DNA from: Methanolinea sp. UBA277
Lineage (GTDB): Archaea > Halobacteriota > Methanomicrobia > Methanomicrobiales > Methanospirillaceae
Direction of reading: 5' to 3'
NCBI GenBank assembly: GCA_002499905.1
Contig: DANP01000017.1
Location: 1 to 16,251, forward strand
Length of the DNA stretch: 16,251 bases
The position numbers and the translations under genes were made by a program. This document shows positions 5,758 through 12,464 of this stretch, piece after piece (the first letter of the stretch is position 1; each line of letters opens with the position of its first letter). The notes below the pieces were generated by a model that saw only the letters and a list, made by a program, of their open reading frames with translations, did not search any database and had not been told where the DNA came from.

Positions 5758-8045
5758 CGGTCGATTCTCTCCTGGCCGCCCTGGAGACGCATCACCGTCA
5801 TGCCGGATGCCTTGCCCATATCCGCTCGTTTCCGGAACAGGGAGGGGTCTGTCGTGAACCGGATCACCCGCTCCCGCCGCCTCTGCAAAACTACCTTGAT
5901 CGGAGCCGCATCTGTCTCTATTCGCACCAGGGTGAGGCACTGGATGCGTTCCGGAAAAGAGAGAACATCATCCTGACCACCCGGACGGCTTCGGGAAAGA
6001 CCCTTGGGTTCCTCCTCCCGGTCCTTGAACTACTTTTTCTCGATCCCGCCGCTACCGCGCTCTTCCTCTACCCGACCAAGGCACTCGCGTACGACCAGCT
6101 CAAGACAGTCAGCCATCTCTGCAGCGAGACCGGGATACCTGCCCGCCCCGCAGTGTATGACGGAGATACTCCCCGTGACCGGCGGCCCCGGATCCGGCAG
6201 GTCTCCCGGGTGGTGCTGTCAAACCCCCATGAGCTTCACCAGATCCTTCCCTGGCACCACCAGTGGTCACGGTTCCTCTCCGGCCTCTCCTGCGTGGTGA
6301 TCGATGAAGGTCACCGCTACCGGGGAGTCTTCGGGTCGCACATGGCCTTTCTCCTGCGCCGGCTGTACCGTCTCTGCGCCCGGTACGGGTCAGACCCCCG
6401 GTTCATTGTCTCCAGCGCCACACTCGCCAATCCCGCGGAGTTTGCCGGGAAGCTCTGCGGGGTCCCGTTCCGGACCGTCAGCGTGGATGGCGCCCCACAG
6501 GGATCACGCCGGTTCGTTCTCTATAACCCGTTCAGGGACGGGGTGATGGACGGGTCATTCCATCGCGACGCGGCATCGGTGCTGGTCGAGTGCATGCGTC
6601 ACCGGATCCAGACCCTCACCTTTACCGGATCCCGGAAGATGACCGAGCTCGTTGCCCTCTGGGCACGGGAAGGGGCGGTCCGGGAGCGTATCGGCACAGC
6701 TGATGAGATTGCCGCGTACCGGGCAGGGTATCTTCCGGAGGACCGCCGGAAGATTGAGGACCGGCTGAAATCAGGAGCCCTCGCAGGAGTGGTCTCCACC
6801 AACGCTCTCGAACTGGGGATCGACATCGGCTCCCTTGACGGGGTGATCCTCGCCGGGTATCCGGGAACCATGATGGCAACGTGGCAGCAGGCCGGGCGGG
6901 CGGGGAGGAATGGTTCGGATTCGGTGACCTTTCTCGTGGCCAGCGCAAACCCGCTCGACCAGTACTTCGTGCGGCATCCGGACCTCTTCTTCGGCGCCCC
7001 GCATGAGAGCGCCATCGTGGATCTCGGGAACCCGTACATCCTCTCCGGCCAGATCCTCTGTGCCGCCGCTGAACTTCCCCTGACCGCCGGAGATTCTGCC
7101 TATTTCGGGCCGGGTTTCGGGGAGATTGCAGCTGCACTGCAGAAGGAGCGCCTGATCGCGGAGACTCCCCGGGGGCTCGTCTACTCGGGCAGCAGGCGGC
7201 CACAGGAGCTGGTGGGACTCTCCGGCATTTCCCGCGACTCGTCCCGGGTGATCTCGAACGGGACCACGCTCGAGACCATGGACCGGGGACAGGCCTTCCG
7301 GGAGGCACATGAGGGAGCGGTGCTCCTCCACCAGGGAGAGCAGTATCTCGTTGACTCCATGGACCTTTCCCACGGGATCATCAGGGTGAGCTCTTCAGAC
7401 GTGGATTACCACACCCGTCCCCTGAAGTCCGTGGATATCACGGTCCGGCAGGTCCGGACCTCGCGTCCGGTCGGCGAATTCACCCTCTCCTTCGGCGATG
7501 TCGAAGTGAGCGAGCAGTACTACGCTTACAAGATCATCCGCAACGACGCCATCCTGGGCGTCGAACCTCTCGACCTGCCCCCGCTGCAGTTTTCGACAAA
7601 GGCCGTCTGGTTCACACCTCCCGGATCTCTCGAGGACGACATCCGGTCGGCCGGAGCGGATCCCGATGGGGGGCTGCACGGGACAGAACATGCCCTGATC
7701 GCCATGATGCCGTTCAGGGTGCTGTGCGACCGGTGGGACCTCGGAGGACTCTCGGTCCCTGCTCACCCGGCAACCGGCGGCCCCGCGGTCTTTGTGTACG
7801 ACGGGCATGAGGGAGGGATGGGGCTTGCCGAGAAAGCATACGGCATCTTCGACGAGCTCGTCCGGCATACCGCGGCCCTGGTCCGGGAATGCCCCTGCGA
7901 GGAAGGGTGCCCGGCCTGCATCTACTCGCCGAAGTGCGGGAACGACAACCAGCCCCTCGACAAGAAGGGAACGATCCTCATCCTTGAGGCGCTGTGCCGG
8001 GCATGCGGTGAGGGAATCACAGGAGAGGAATCTGAACGTCTGTGA
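5754..8045 (+). CDS. MrfA/YprA-like DExH helicase with C-terminal DUF1998 zinc region
   Basis: The 763-residue protein is a superfamily 2 helicase. Seen motifs: Walker A ASGKT (Lys82), DEGH at 184-187 (in place of the common DEAH), SSATL (motif III), STNALELGIDIG and QQAGRAGR at 378-385 (motif VI). The C-terminus carries a DUF1998-type cysteine cluster, Cys713, 715, 719, 722 and 728, in CPCEEGCPACIYSPKC, expected to bind zinc. The length (about 750) and layout match MrfA/YprA, an ATP-dependent 3'-5' DNA translocase paired with an exonuclease. Related DUF1998 helicases include Hrq1. The gene starts inside the preceding exonuclease stop (ATGA), supporting one operon and one pathway, probably excision repair of bulky or cross-linked DNA lesions. 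No clear terminator hairpin follows; an AT-rich intergenic stretch begins directly after the TGA. Confidence 0.92.
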   Translation: MTVDSLLAALETHHRHAGCLAHIRSFPEQGGVCREPDHPLPPPLQNYLDRSRICLYSHQGEALDAFRKRENIILTTRTASGKTLGFLLPVLELLFLDPAATALFLYPTKALAYDQLKTVSHLCSETGIPARPAVYDGDTPRDRRPRIRQVSRVVLSNPHELHQILPWHHQWSRFLSGLSCVVIDEGHRYRGVFGSHMAFLLRRLYRLCARYGSDPRFIVSSATLANPAEFAGKLCGVPFRTVSVDGAPQGSRRFVLYNPFRDGVMDGSFHRDAASVLVECMRHRIQTLTFTGSRKMTELVALWAREGAVRERIGTADEIAAYRAGYLPEDRRKIEDRLKSGALAGVVSTNALELGIDIGSLDGVILAGYPGTMMATWQQAGRAGRNGSDSVTFLVASANPLDQYFVRHPDLFFGAPHESAIVDLGNPYILSGQILCAAAELPLTAGDSAYFGPGFGEIAAALQKERLIAETPRGLVYSGSRRPQELVGLSGISRDSSRVISNGTTLETMDRGQAFREAHEGAVLLHQGEQYLVDSMDLSHGIIRVSSSDVDYHTRPLKSVDITVRQVRTSRPVGEFTLSFGDVEVSEQYYAYKIIRNDAILGVEPLDLPPLQFSTKAVWFTPPGSLEDDIRSAGADPDGGLHGTEHALIAMMPFRVLCDRWDLGGLSVPAHPATGGPAVFVYDGHEGGMGLAEKAYGIFDELVRHTAALVRECPCEEGCPACIYSPKCGNDNQPLDKKGTILILEALCRACGEGITGEESERL

Positions 8046-8064
8046 GTGTATTTAAGGGGAAAGT

Positions 8065-8125
8065 CATACCCTGCGATTTTCCCGTATCGTGCATGATGCC
8101 TCCGCTGAAATTCCCAGAGGGTATG
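8065..8125. repeat. 8-bp inverted repeat 20 bp after the helicase stop
   Basis: CATACCCT (8065-8072) is exactly complementary to AGGGTATG (8118-8125), separated by 45 nt. A TATA-like GTATTTAAGG lies just before it (8048-8057). It could be the closing stem of a structured RNA or part of the helicase transcript's 3' end. Confidence 0.4.
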
Positions 8126-8624
8126 GGGTACTGGCTGTCTGGAGCGGGCACCCCCCGATCCCGGGTGAAATAAGCCCTGTATGCCCTCCGTTTGGCCTCA
8201 GGGTACCTCTTCCATAGGAAGTAGTGTTCACACTTTTGGAAAAGTCTGATAAAATTGGTAATTTTTGAAAAATACACCCAATATTTGCGTGAAAAAATTG
8301 CTTTTTATTCTTTGTACACCAAGGGGCTGAGACCCGACGGATGAATGGTCGAGGTGCGGGATCGAAGCTTGTTGGAAGGCTTCAATGGGCTTTTATGTAG
8401 AAAAGGGTTAATCGTCTTTTTCTTAATTGGTGTTAAATGTCGTTTTTTATGACAGGCAATGTCCAGATAGGCTGGATTGCAAATAATACGATGGGTTACA
8501 TGAAGAGAGCCCCGTAAAACTGTCCTTTTTCACTACACGGCAAACAACTGCCCGAACGGGGACTCCCGGGGGGCAAATCCCCAAGAACTTCCACGGAAGA
8601 ATATGCTGCCTTCAAACAAACCGT

Positions 8625-8646
8625 CTATTTTTAATACAAAAAATGG
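8625..8646 (-). terminator. T-rich terminator tract after the encapsulin gene
   Basis: On the minus strand, about 30 nt past the encapsulin stop, the sequence reads CCCCATTTTTTGTATTAAAAA, with a further GGATTTTT tract nearer the gene. Oligo-T tracts of this kind end transcription in archaea without needing a hairpin. Confidence 0.45.
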
Positions 8647-8677
8647 GGTGCTTTCATGAAAAATCCGGAGAAGTCGC

Positions 8678-9475
8678 TCACGCCTTCTCTTTCAGGACAC
8701 AGATCGAGGCCGGCTCACGGACCAGCAGCGCGAGGCTCTCAGTGATGGAGAACTCCAGGCTGTCGCCCACCGGTCCTACGAACCCGGTAGTCATGTCCTG
8801 GCCGATCACGATAGAAGCGTACTGCTTCCCGGTGGCGATCAGGACGCCGCCGGTCTTCAGCACCGGGGCCTTGAAGATCCCGTCGGTCACGATGGTCCTG
8901 AGGTGCTCGAGCTCGGTTCCGATTCCCTGTATGTAGCGGCGGTAGAGGAGGTTGAACCGGGCAGGAGCAAGCGCGAGGGCATAGGGGCCGTGGTAGCCTG
9001 CTTCATCCAGGGTGATCATGGCCTGGATAATGTCATCGGCAGCCTTGCCGACCGTGCTCCATGAGGCGAGCTTCTGGCTGTTTGCCCCTGCCACGTTAAG
9101 AAGGCCCGGTGTTCCCGGTGCACCCTCGAACACGATGGCATCCTCCATCCGGGCGACCTTGATCGCCGCGTCCGAAACCTGCGATGCCGAGAAGGGGAGC
9201 CCGTTCTGTTCATACGAGAGCAGGTCCCGCACGCCGAGCGGGAAGGTGGTGCTGATCATGTGGACCGGCACGAACTGGCTGACCAGCATGCATTCTGATA
9301 CCGAACAGTCCTCGAGCGGCACGGCCTTGAGGCCCAGGCCGTACGGCCCTTCAATGTGCAGCAGACGGCGGCCGGTGAGCACCGTCTTTGCCGCCTCCAC
9401 CATAGTGGAGTCCAGGAGCTTCCAGGTTTCCGGCTTTATGGGGGCTTCTTCCCGTCCCAGGTACTTCGTCTCCAT
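8678..9475 (-). CDS. Encapsulin nanocompartment shell protein, family 1 (HK97 fold)
   Basis: The 265-residue protein matches family 1 encapsulins in length (Thermotoga maritima has 264) and in landmarks: an N-terminal LGREEAPIKPETWKLLD segment, then LTGRRLLHIEGPYGLG (E-loop entry), the MEDAIVFEGAPGTPGLL block, GPYALALAP, and the C-terminal VIGQDMTTGF, FSITESLAL and REPASICVL strands. Family members assemble into hollow icosahedral shells that load cargo carrying a short C-terminal peptide. The gene immediately upstream encodes a ferritin-like protein with such a peptide, so the likely role is compartmentalised iron oxidation and storage in the cytoplasm. ATG 9475 is preceded by AAGGAGTGA, which overlaps the stop of the cargo gene; only 7 nt separate the genes. 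No phage structural genes lie nearby, arguing against a prophage capsid. Confidence 0.95.
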   Translation of the reverse strand: METKYLGREEAPIKPETWKLLDSTMVEAAKTVLTGRRLLHIEGPYGLGLKAVPLEDCSVSECMLVSQFVPVHMISTTFPLGVRDLLSYEQNGLPFSASQVSDAAIKVARMEDAIVFEGAPGTPGLLNVAGANSQKLASWSTVGKAADDIIQAMITLDEAGYHGPYALALAPARFNLLYRRYIQGIGTELEHLRTIVTDGIFKAPVLKTGGVLIATGKQYASIVIGQDMTTGFVGPVGDSLEFSITESLALLVREPASICVLKEKA

Positions 9476-9482
9476 GACATGC

Positions 9483-9854
9483 TCACTCCTTCAGCGACCC
9501 GATGGTCGCAGGTTTTTCTCCTCCAGCCGGGGCTTCCGCAGCTGCCGGTGCACCGGCCATCTTGGCGATCTCAGCCTCGACTTCAGCGGCCCCCTGTGCA
9601 TACCACTGCTCCTCGTCCGGCGCCAGTTCCTTTAACAACCGGAGGAATTCCCCGGCGTGCACCCGTTCTTCATCGGCAATATCGAGGAGCACCTCTTTTG
9701 CCAGTGCGTTGTCGGTTGACTCGGCGAGCTGGGTATAGATTGAGATCGCCTCGTACTCATCGACGATCATGAGCCGGATGGCCCGGATGAGCTCGCTTTC
9801 CGTGAGCTTCCGGGGGCTGGCGTTTCCGTAAAATGCATGGGCAAATTCAGCCAT
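9483..9854 (-). CDS. Encapsulated ferritin-like cargo protein (Flp type) with C-terminal targeting peptide
   Basis: From ATG 9854 this is a 123-residue, mostly helical protein. Helix 1 carries VDEYEAISIY (Glu33/Glu35) and helix 2 carries DEERVHAGEF (Glu63, His66), the ExxH ferroxidase signature of the ferritin-like superfamily. It resembles the ferritin-like domain that in Pyrococcus furiosus is fused to the N-terminus of encapsulin; here it is a separate gene. After the helices comes an Ala/Pro/Gly-rich linker (about 100-113) and the terminal ATIGSLKE, a clear version of the GSL-containing cargo-loading peptide. The predicted role is Fe(II) oxidation inside the shell. The frame is open to a TTG at 9899, but ATG 9854 has GGGAGAG upstream and gives a family-like N-terminus (MAEFAHAFYG). 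It is the first gene of the two-gene encapsulin operon. Confidence 0.93.
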   Translation of the reverse strand: MAEFAHAFYGNASPRKLTESELIRAIRLMIVDEYEAISIYTQLAESTDNALAKEVLLDIADEERVHAGEFLRLLKELAPDEEQWYAQGAAEVEAEIAKMAGAPAAAEAPAGGEKPATIGSLKE

Positions 9855-9872
9855 TGTCAGTAACACTCTCCC

Positions 9873-9896
9873 AAGGGTTTCCACGGGAGAACCCTT
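9873..9896 (-). promoter_or_regulatory. Leader hairpin abutting the cargo gene's ribosome-binding site
   Basis: AAGGGTT (9873-9879) and AACCCTT (9890-9896) are exact complements around a 10-nt loop. If transcription starts near 9900 this is a hairpin at the 5' end of the mRNA, ending right beside the GGGAGAG ribosome-binding site at 9866-9872. It could modulate translation or mRNA stability. It shares bases with the 9885-9913 dyad, so both cannot form at once. Confidence 0.45.
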
Positions 9897-9913
9897 CAAG
9901 CGGTAATTCTCCC
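9885..9913 (-). promoter_or_regulatory. Candidate operator dyad between TATA box and encapsulin operon
   Basis: GGGAGAA (9885-9891) and TTCTCCC (9907-9913) form a perfect 7-bp inverted repeat with a 15-nt spacer. It straddles the transcription start expected from the TATA box, a typical site for a repressor dimer. An iron-responsive regulator is plausible by function but not shown. Confidence 0.45.
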
Positions 9914-9922
9914 TTCTCTCTA

Positions 9923-9930
9923 TTTATAAA
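9923..9930 (-). promoter_or_regulatory. TATA box of the encapsulin operon
   Basis: TTTATAAA is a near-ideal archaeal TATA box. At about 25 bp to the start site, transcription would begin near 9900, leaving a leader of about 46 nt before ATG 9854. No plus-strand gene begins nearby, so the minus-strand assignment is favoured although the box is palindromic. Confidence 0.65.
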
Positions 9931-9954
9931 TGTGGGAGGGAGTTGATCGTGTAC

Positions 9955-9994
9955 GTTTCGAAACCGACATTTCCGGTGCAATATCCCCCGGAAA
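9955..9994. repeat. Paired dyads upstream of the encapsulin promoter
   Basis: GTTTCGAAAC (9955-9964) is a perfect 10-bp palindrome. Right after it TTTCCGG (9970-9976) and CCGGAAA (9988-9994) form a 7-bp inverted repeat with an 11-nt spacer. Both lie 25-70 bp upstream of the encapsulin TATA box, where an activator could bind, or they may be part of the DUF2284 gene's 3' end. A role is unproven. Confidence 0.35.
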
Positions 9995-10043
9995 CGCTTA
10001 CAGGAGACGGGACACCCTCAGTGTATAAGAAGAGTTTTTTTCA

Positions 10044-10069
10044 GGAAGGTCCTGATAATCTGACCTTCC
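10044..10069 (-). terminator. Strong hairpin after the DUF2284 gene
   Basis: GGAAGGTC (10044-10051) pairs exactly with GACCTTCC (10062-10069) around a 10-nt loop, beginning 24 nt past the stop of the DUF2284 gene. A second, mutually exclusive pairing TCAGGA/TCCTGA exists at 10041-10055. The downstream side is A-rich then CTCTTCTT rather than a clean T-run, so this may be a 3'-end stabiliser rather than a terminator. Confidence 0.4.
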
Positions 10070-10092
10070 CCCTCCGGCTGCTCCGCAACGGT

Positions 10093-10734
10093 TTATTCGA
10101 GGAGCACCAGACCGATGGAAACAAGGTCGCTGTGAATGATTTTGCCATACTCGAGGTCTTTGCAGGGAATGGTCGACAGTTCCCATCCCACTTTCTTCGC
10201 AGTGGCAAAGACGTCCATTCCGGCCGCTTCCATGCTTGGCCTGACCCTGTCCATGAACCGGCACTTCCTCCGGATACTCTCATCAACTATGCCCTCGCAC
10301 TGCTCTGCAACACATTCCTCGCAGAAGATGCAGGGGTAGCCACCGAAGCCAAAGGCCTTGTAGAAACCATCATAGAATGCTGTCTTCTCGATGAGGTGAA
10401 CCGTGGTGTTCACCCAGATTATCAGGTCTTTGTAGAAGTGATGGAAGTCCTCCGGAATATCGTCCGGACCGAAGGACGGGTGGCCGGGGACGCCGTCGAA
10501 CCGGAGGAGGAGCCCTGTCTCGTACTCCCCGACCATTGCCCTCGTTTCAGCCGGTGACGGGGCATAGGGCGGGCAGCCGAAGTGCTTGGCGTACCCCTTG
10601 CACCCGAACCGGCACTTGAAACGGACCCAGTCTGCGATGACGATGTCAGATGCGGGGATCCTGCAGGTTTTTACCCCGTTTTCGGTGGCAATTGCGGTGA
10701 GTTTCTCCAGTTCCTTCTCAACCGGGATGTTCAC
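10093..10734 (-). CDS. Cysteine-rich DUF2284 putative metal-binding protein
   Basis: The 213-residue protein has two cysteine clusters typical of DUF2284 (COG5423). The first is CRFGCKGYAKHFGCPPY (Cys41, Cys45, Cys54) and the second is PCIFCEECVAEQC (Cys135, 138, 141, 146), with Cys158 following in RRKCRFMDR. The second resembles a ferredoxin-like CxxCxxC cluster and may hold an Fe-S centre. There is no signal peptide or membrane segment, so it should be cytoplasmic. The biochemical function of the family is not established as far as I know. The start is GTG 10734, with AGGAG 8 nt upstream. It lies upstream of the encapsulin operon on the same strand, but a 24-nt gap to a hairpin and a separate TATA box at 9923 argue that the two are transcribed separately. 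Its location invites an iron-related role, which is inference only. Confidence 0.88.
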   Translation of the reverse strand: MNIPVEKELEKLTAIATENGVKTCRIPASDIVIADWVRFKCRFGCKGYAKHFGCPPYAPSPAETRAMVGEYETGLLLRFDGVPGHPSFGPDDIPEDFHHFYKDLIIWVNTTVHLIEKTAFYDGFYKAFGFGGYPCIFCEECVAEQCEGIVDESIRRKCRFMDRVRPSMEAAGMDVFATAKKVGWELSTIPCKDLEYGKIIHSDLVSIGLVLLE

Positions 10735-10798
10735 ACTCTCTTCTCCTGTGAGGAGATGGGGGTGAGGGGTAATAGGCTTTTCCGGAGGACGTGGCGGG

Positions 10799-12322
10799 CT
10801 AGAGACAGTCCGGCCAGTAGATCCCTGTTTGTCCGAAGATTTCTCTCATTTCATCACGGATGCCCCGGTCAATTTTGAGGAGGAGAACGAAATAGACGAC
10901 CGCCCCGATGACGATCATCCCGATGAGATAGCCGAGATGTAGAACCGGAACTATCAGGCGTATTCCCCCGACGACCAGGGCCATTACCGCTGAGGCCGCC
11001 AGGATGTGGAAGAGCGCCCGTTTTTCCATCTTCACCGTGATGTATTTTCCGAGTATAACGTACCCGAGGACCGCATTCACCAGAATGGAGACCAGAGTGG
11101 CGACTGCCGCCCCGTTGATCCCGATCAAGGGTATCAGGAGAATATTCAGGGCGATATTCACCAGCACTGCAACTGCTGTTGTCCAGAATGAGTCCTTCGG
11201 GTGGTTGAGGGCATTCAGGGTCATCATCTGCAGGTACAGGAAAATATAGACGACATAGAGGGGCAGGAGAATGAACAGCGCCACGGTCCCGCTGCTGAAT
11301 GCCGCCCCATAGAGATAGTACAGCAGCTTGTCCCCGAGGAGCCAGCCGCCGACACAGAAGGGAACGGCCAGGACCAGCGAATACGTGTATGCCCTTGACA
11401 GGCTGGATGCCATCAGCTCCTGCTTCCCTTCCTCGTTCCAGCGGCTGAACCTCGGATACAGCACATTCTGGAGTGCAAGGGCAATGAACACCCCGAGGGA
11501 AGCCAGCTGGAGGGCGACCCGGTAGATTCCCACATCAGCGTTACCCAGGAAGTAGCCGATGAGAACCACATCAGCGGTGGTGAAGACCAGGAGCCCGCTC
11601 ATGGCGAGAAATATCCAGAACGAGAAGGTGAACAGGCTCTTCAGATGTACCAGGGTGAACCGGCGAAACTGAAGTTCTAGGTAGCGGTAGTTAAACAGGC
11701 ATCCGATGACAATCCCAAAAATGAACCCTCCGGCCAGGCCTGCCAGCTGGAAACCAAGAAACACGGCAACGACCTGGATGATGATCCTCAAGAGATTGTT
11801 CAGGAGGATGCTGCCCTGGACAACCCCTGCCTTTCCCAAACCGTAATTGCCGCCCGATGTTATTCCGAACGGCAGATTCACCACCAGGGCGAGAACCAGC
11901 CACCAGAACAGGTCTGCCGAGTTCAGATCGACCAGAAACGGCCGGAACACGAACAAGAGGATCAGGGAAATGGCAAGAAGGCCCAGCCTTAGCGCTGCAG
12001 ATGCCGAAAAAAATTCTTCCTGCTCTTTTCCTTCACTGATTCTCTTTGCGGTCGCATTGCCGAATCCGCCGTCCACGATAAGGTTGAAAATGCCGAAATA
12101 TGCCAGGAACAGGAAATATGCCCCGAGAATGGACGGTCCGAGGACATGTGCAAAATACACCGTCGAGAGAAAACCGATGGCGGTGATGGCGATATTGGTA
12201 CCGATATGAATGATGCTCTGGCGCCTGACCGGTTCGATATTCATCAGCTGATGAAAAAATGCCGGCTTCTGAATCACAGGAATACCATTGCCTTCACAGG
12301 AGATTATTCCTTGTGAGGGCAT
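10799..12322 (-). CDS. MOP-superfamily flippase (polysaccharide/lipid-linked glycan exporter)
   Basis: The protein (507 residues from ATG 12322, 481 from ATG 12244) is almost wholly hydrophobic, with roughly 12-14 membrane helices. Landmarks include AITAIGFLSTVYFAHVLGP near the start, YFLFLAYFGIFNLIVDGGFG, an internal NVLYPRFSRWNEEG loop and LIPLIGINGAAVATLVS in the second half, the repeat-like signature of Wzx/oligosaccharide flippases. Such proteins move lipid-linked sugars across the cytoplasmic membrane for surface polysaccharide or S-layer glycosylation. No glycosyltransferases are visible in the window, so the substrate is unknown. The start is uncertain: neither ATG has a clear ribosome-binding site, ATG 12322 suits the TATA-like element, and ATG 12244 (MNIEPVRRQS) begins where the family usually does. 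It contains one of the four CTAG sites of the window, with another at its stop. Confidence 0.88.
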   Translation of the reverse strand: MPSQGIISCEGNGIPVIQKPAFFHQLMNIEPVRRQSIIHIGTNIAITAIGFLSTVYFAHVLGPSILGAYFLFLAYFGIFNLIVDGGFGNATAKRISEGKEQEEFFSASAALRLGLLAISLILLFVFRPFLVDLNSADLFWWLVLALVVNLPFGITSGGNYGLGKAGVVQGSILLNNLLRIIIQVVAVFLGFQLAGLAGGFIFGIVIGCLFNYRYLELQFRRFTLVHLKSLFTFSFWIFLAMSGLLVFTTADVVLIGYFLGNADVGIYRVALQLASLGVFIALALQNVLYPRFSRWNEEGKQELMASSLSRAYTYSLVLAVPFCVGGWLLGDKLLYYLYGAAFSSGTVALFILLPLYVVYIFLYLQMMTLNALNHPKDSFWTTAVAVLVNIALNILLIPLIGINGAAVATLVSILVNAVLGYVILGKYITVKMEKRALFHILAASAVMALVVGGIRLIVPVLHLGYLIGMIVIGAVVYFVLLLKIDRGIRDEMREIFGQTGIYWPDCL

Positions 12323-12354
12323 CTATGTTTCTTATCTGAGTGGCAAGCGCAACT

Positions 12355-12368
12355 GTTTATTATTATTC
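12355..12368 (-). promoter_or_regulatory. TATA-like element for the flippase gene
   Basis: On the minus strand AATAATAATAAAC lies about 33-46 bp upstream of ATG 12322 and would place the transcription start around 12330-12340. The surrounding 12340-12420 is the AT-rich divergent control region shared with the protease gene. Confidence 0.35.
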
Positions 12369-12421
12369 AATCAAGCTAATATTATCAGTCATTTTTATTA
12401 TGGTTTCTGAGCGCTACCTAG

Positions 12422-12444
12422 TACATATACGAGTCGCGTGACTC
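12422..12444 (+). promoter_or_regulatory. Promoter element and small dyad upstream of the protease gene
   Basis: TACATATAC (12422-12430) is a possible TATA box. It is followed at once by GAGTC (12431-12435) and GACTC (12440-12444), a perfect 5-bp inverted repeat with a 4-nt loop, between TATA and the expected start site. The gene then has AGGTGG five bases before its ATG at 12465. Confidence 0.35.
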
Positions 12445-12464
12445 AGGGACCACCAGGTGGCAAA

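Larger units (their letters stand above)
8046..8677. other. AT-rich 632-bp gene-free region with foldable islands
   Basis: No convincing gene was found here. Composition drops sharply in GC relative to both neighbours, especially 8225-8330 and 8400-8545. It holds an 8-bp perfect inverted repeat (8065-8072 with 8118-8125), a small GAAGC/GCTTC hairpin near 8366-8387, and a GC-rich island at 8551-8582 with short self-complementary blocks (CCCGAACGGG; GGGGA with TCCCC). The flanking genes converge, so much of it is 3' untranslated sequence. Possible contents are terminators, a small RNA, or remnants of an inserted element; none can be proven by eye. Confidence 0.6.

Noticed and set aside
8017..8277. 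86-residue minus-strand open frame from GTG 8277
   Set aside because: No ribosome-binding site, overlaps the helicase's 3' end, composition shifts along its length, and no recognisable motif.
8318..8370. TPP riboswitch suggested by GGGGCTGAGACCC
   Set aside because: CTGAGA matches part of the thi-box, but the second conserved element with the CTGAT...TAATGCC core is missing and no thiamin gene follows.
8678..9475. Encapsulin gene as a prophage major capsid protein
   Set aside because: HK97 folds are shared with phage capsids, but no portal, terminase, protease or tail genes are present and a ferritin-like cargo with a loading peptide is adjacent.
9855..9899. TTG start at 9899 for the ferritin-like protein
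   Set aside because: It would place the start at the predicted transcription start with no ribosome-binding site; ATG 9854 has GGGAGAG at good spacing and a family-like N-terminus.
9943..10557. 204-residue plus-strand open frame
   Set aside because: It is antisense to the DUF2284 gene, whose cysteine motifs and ribosome-binding site make it the real coding strand.
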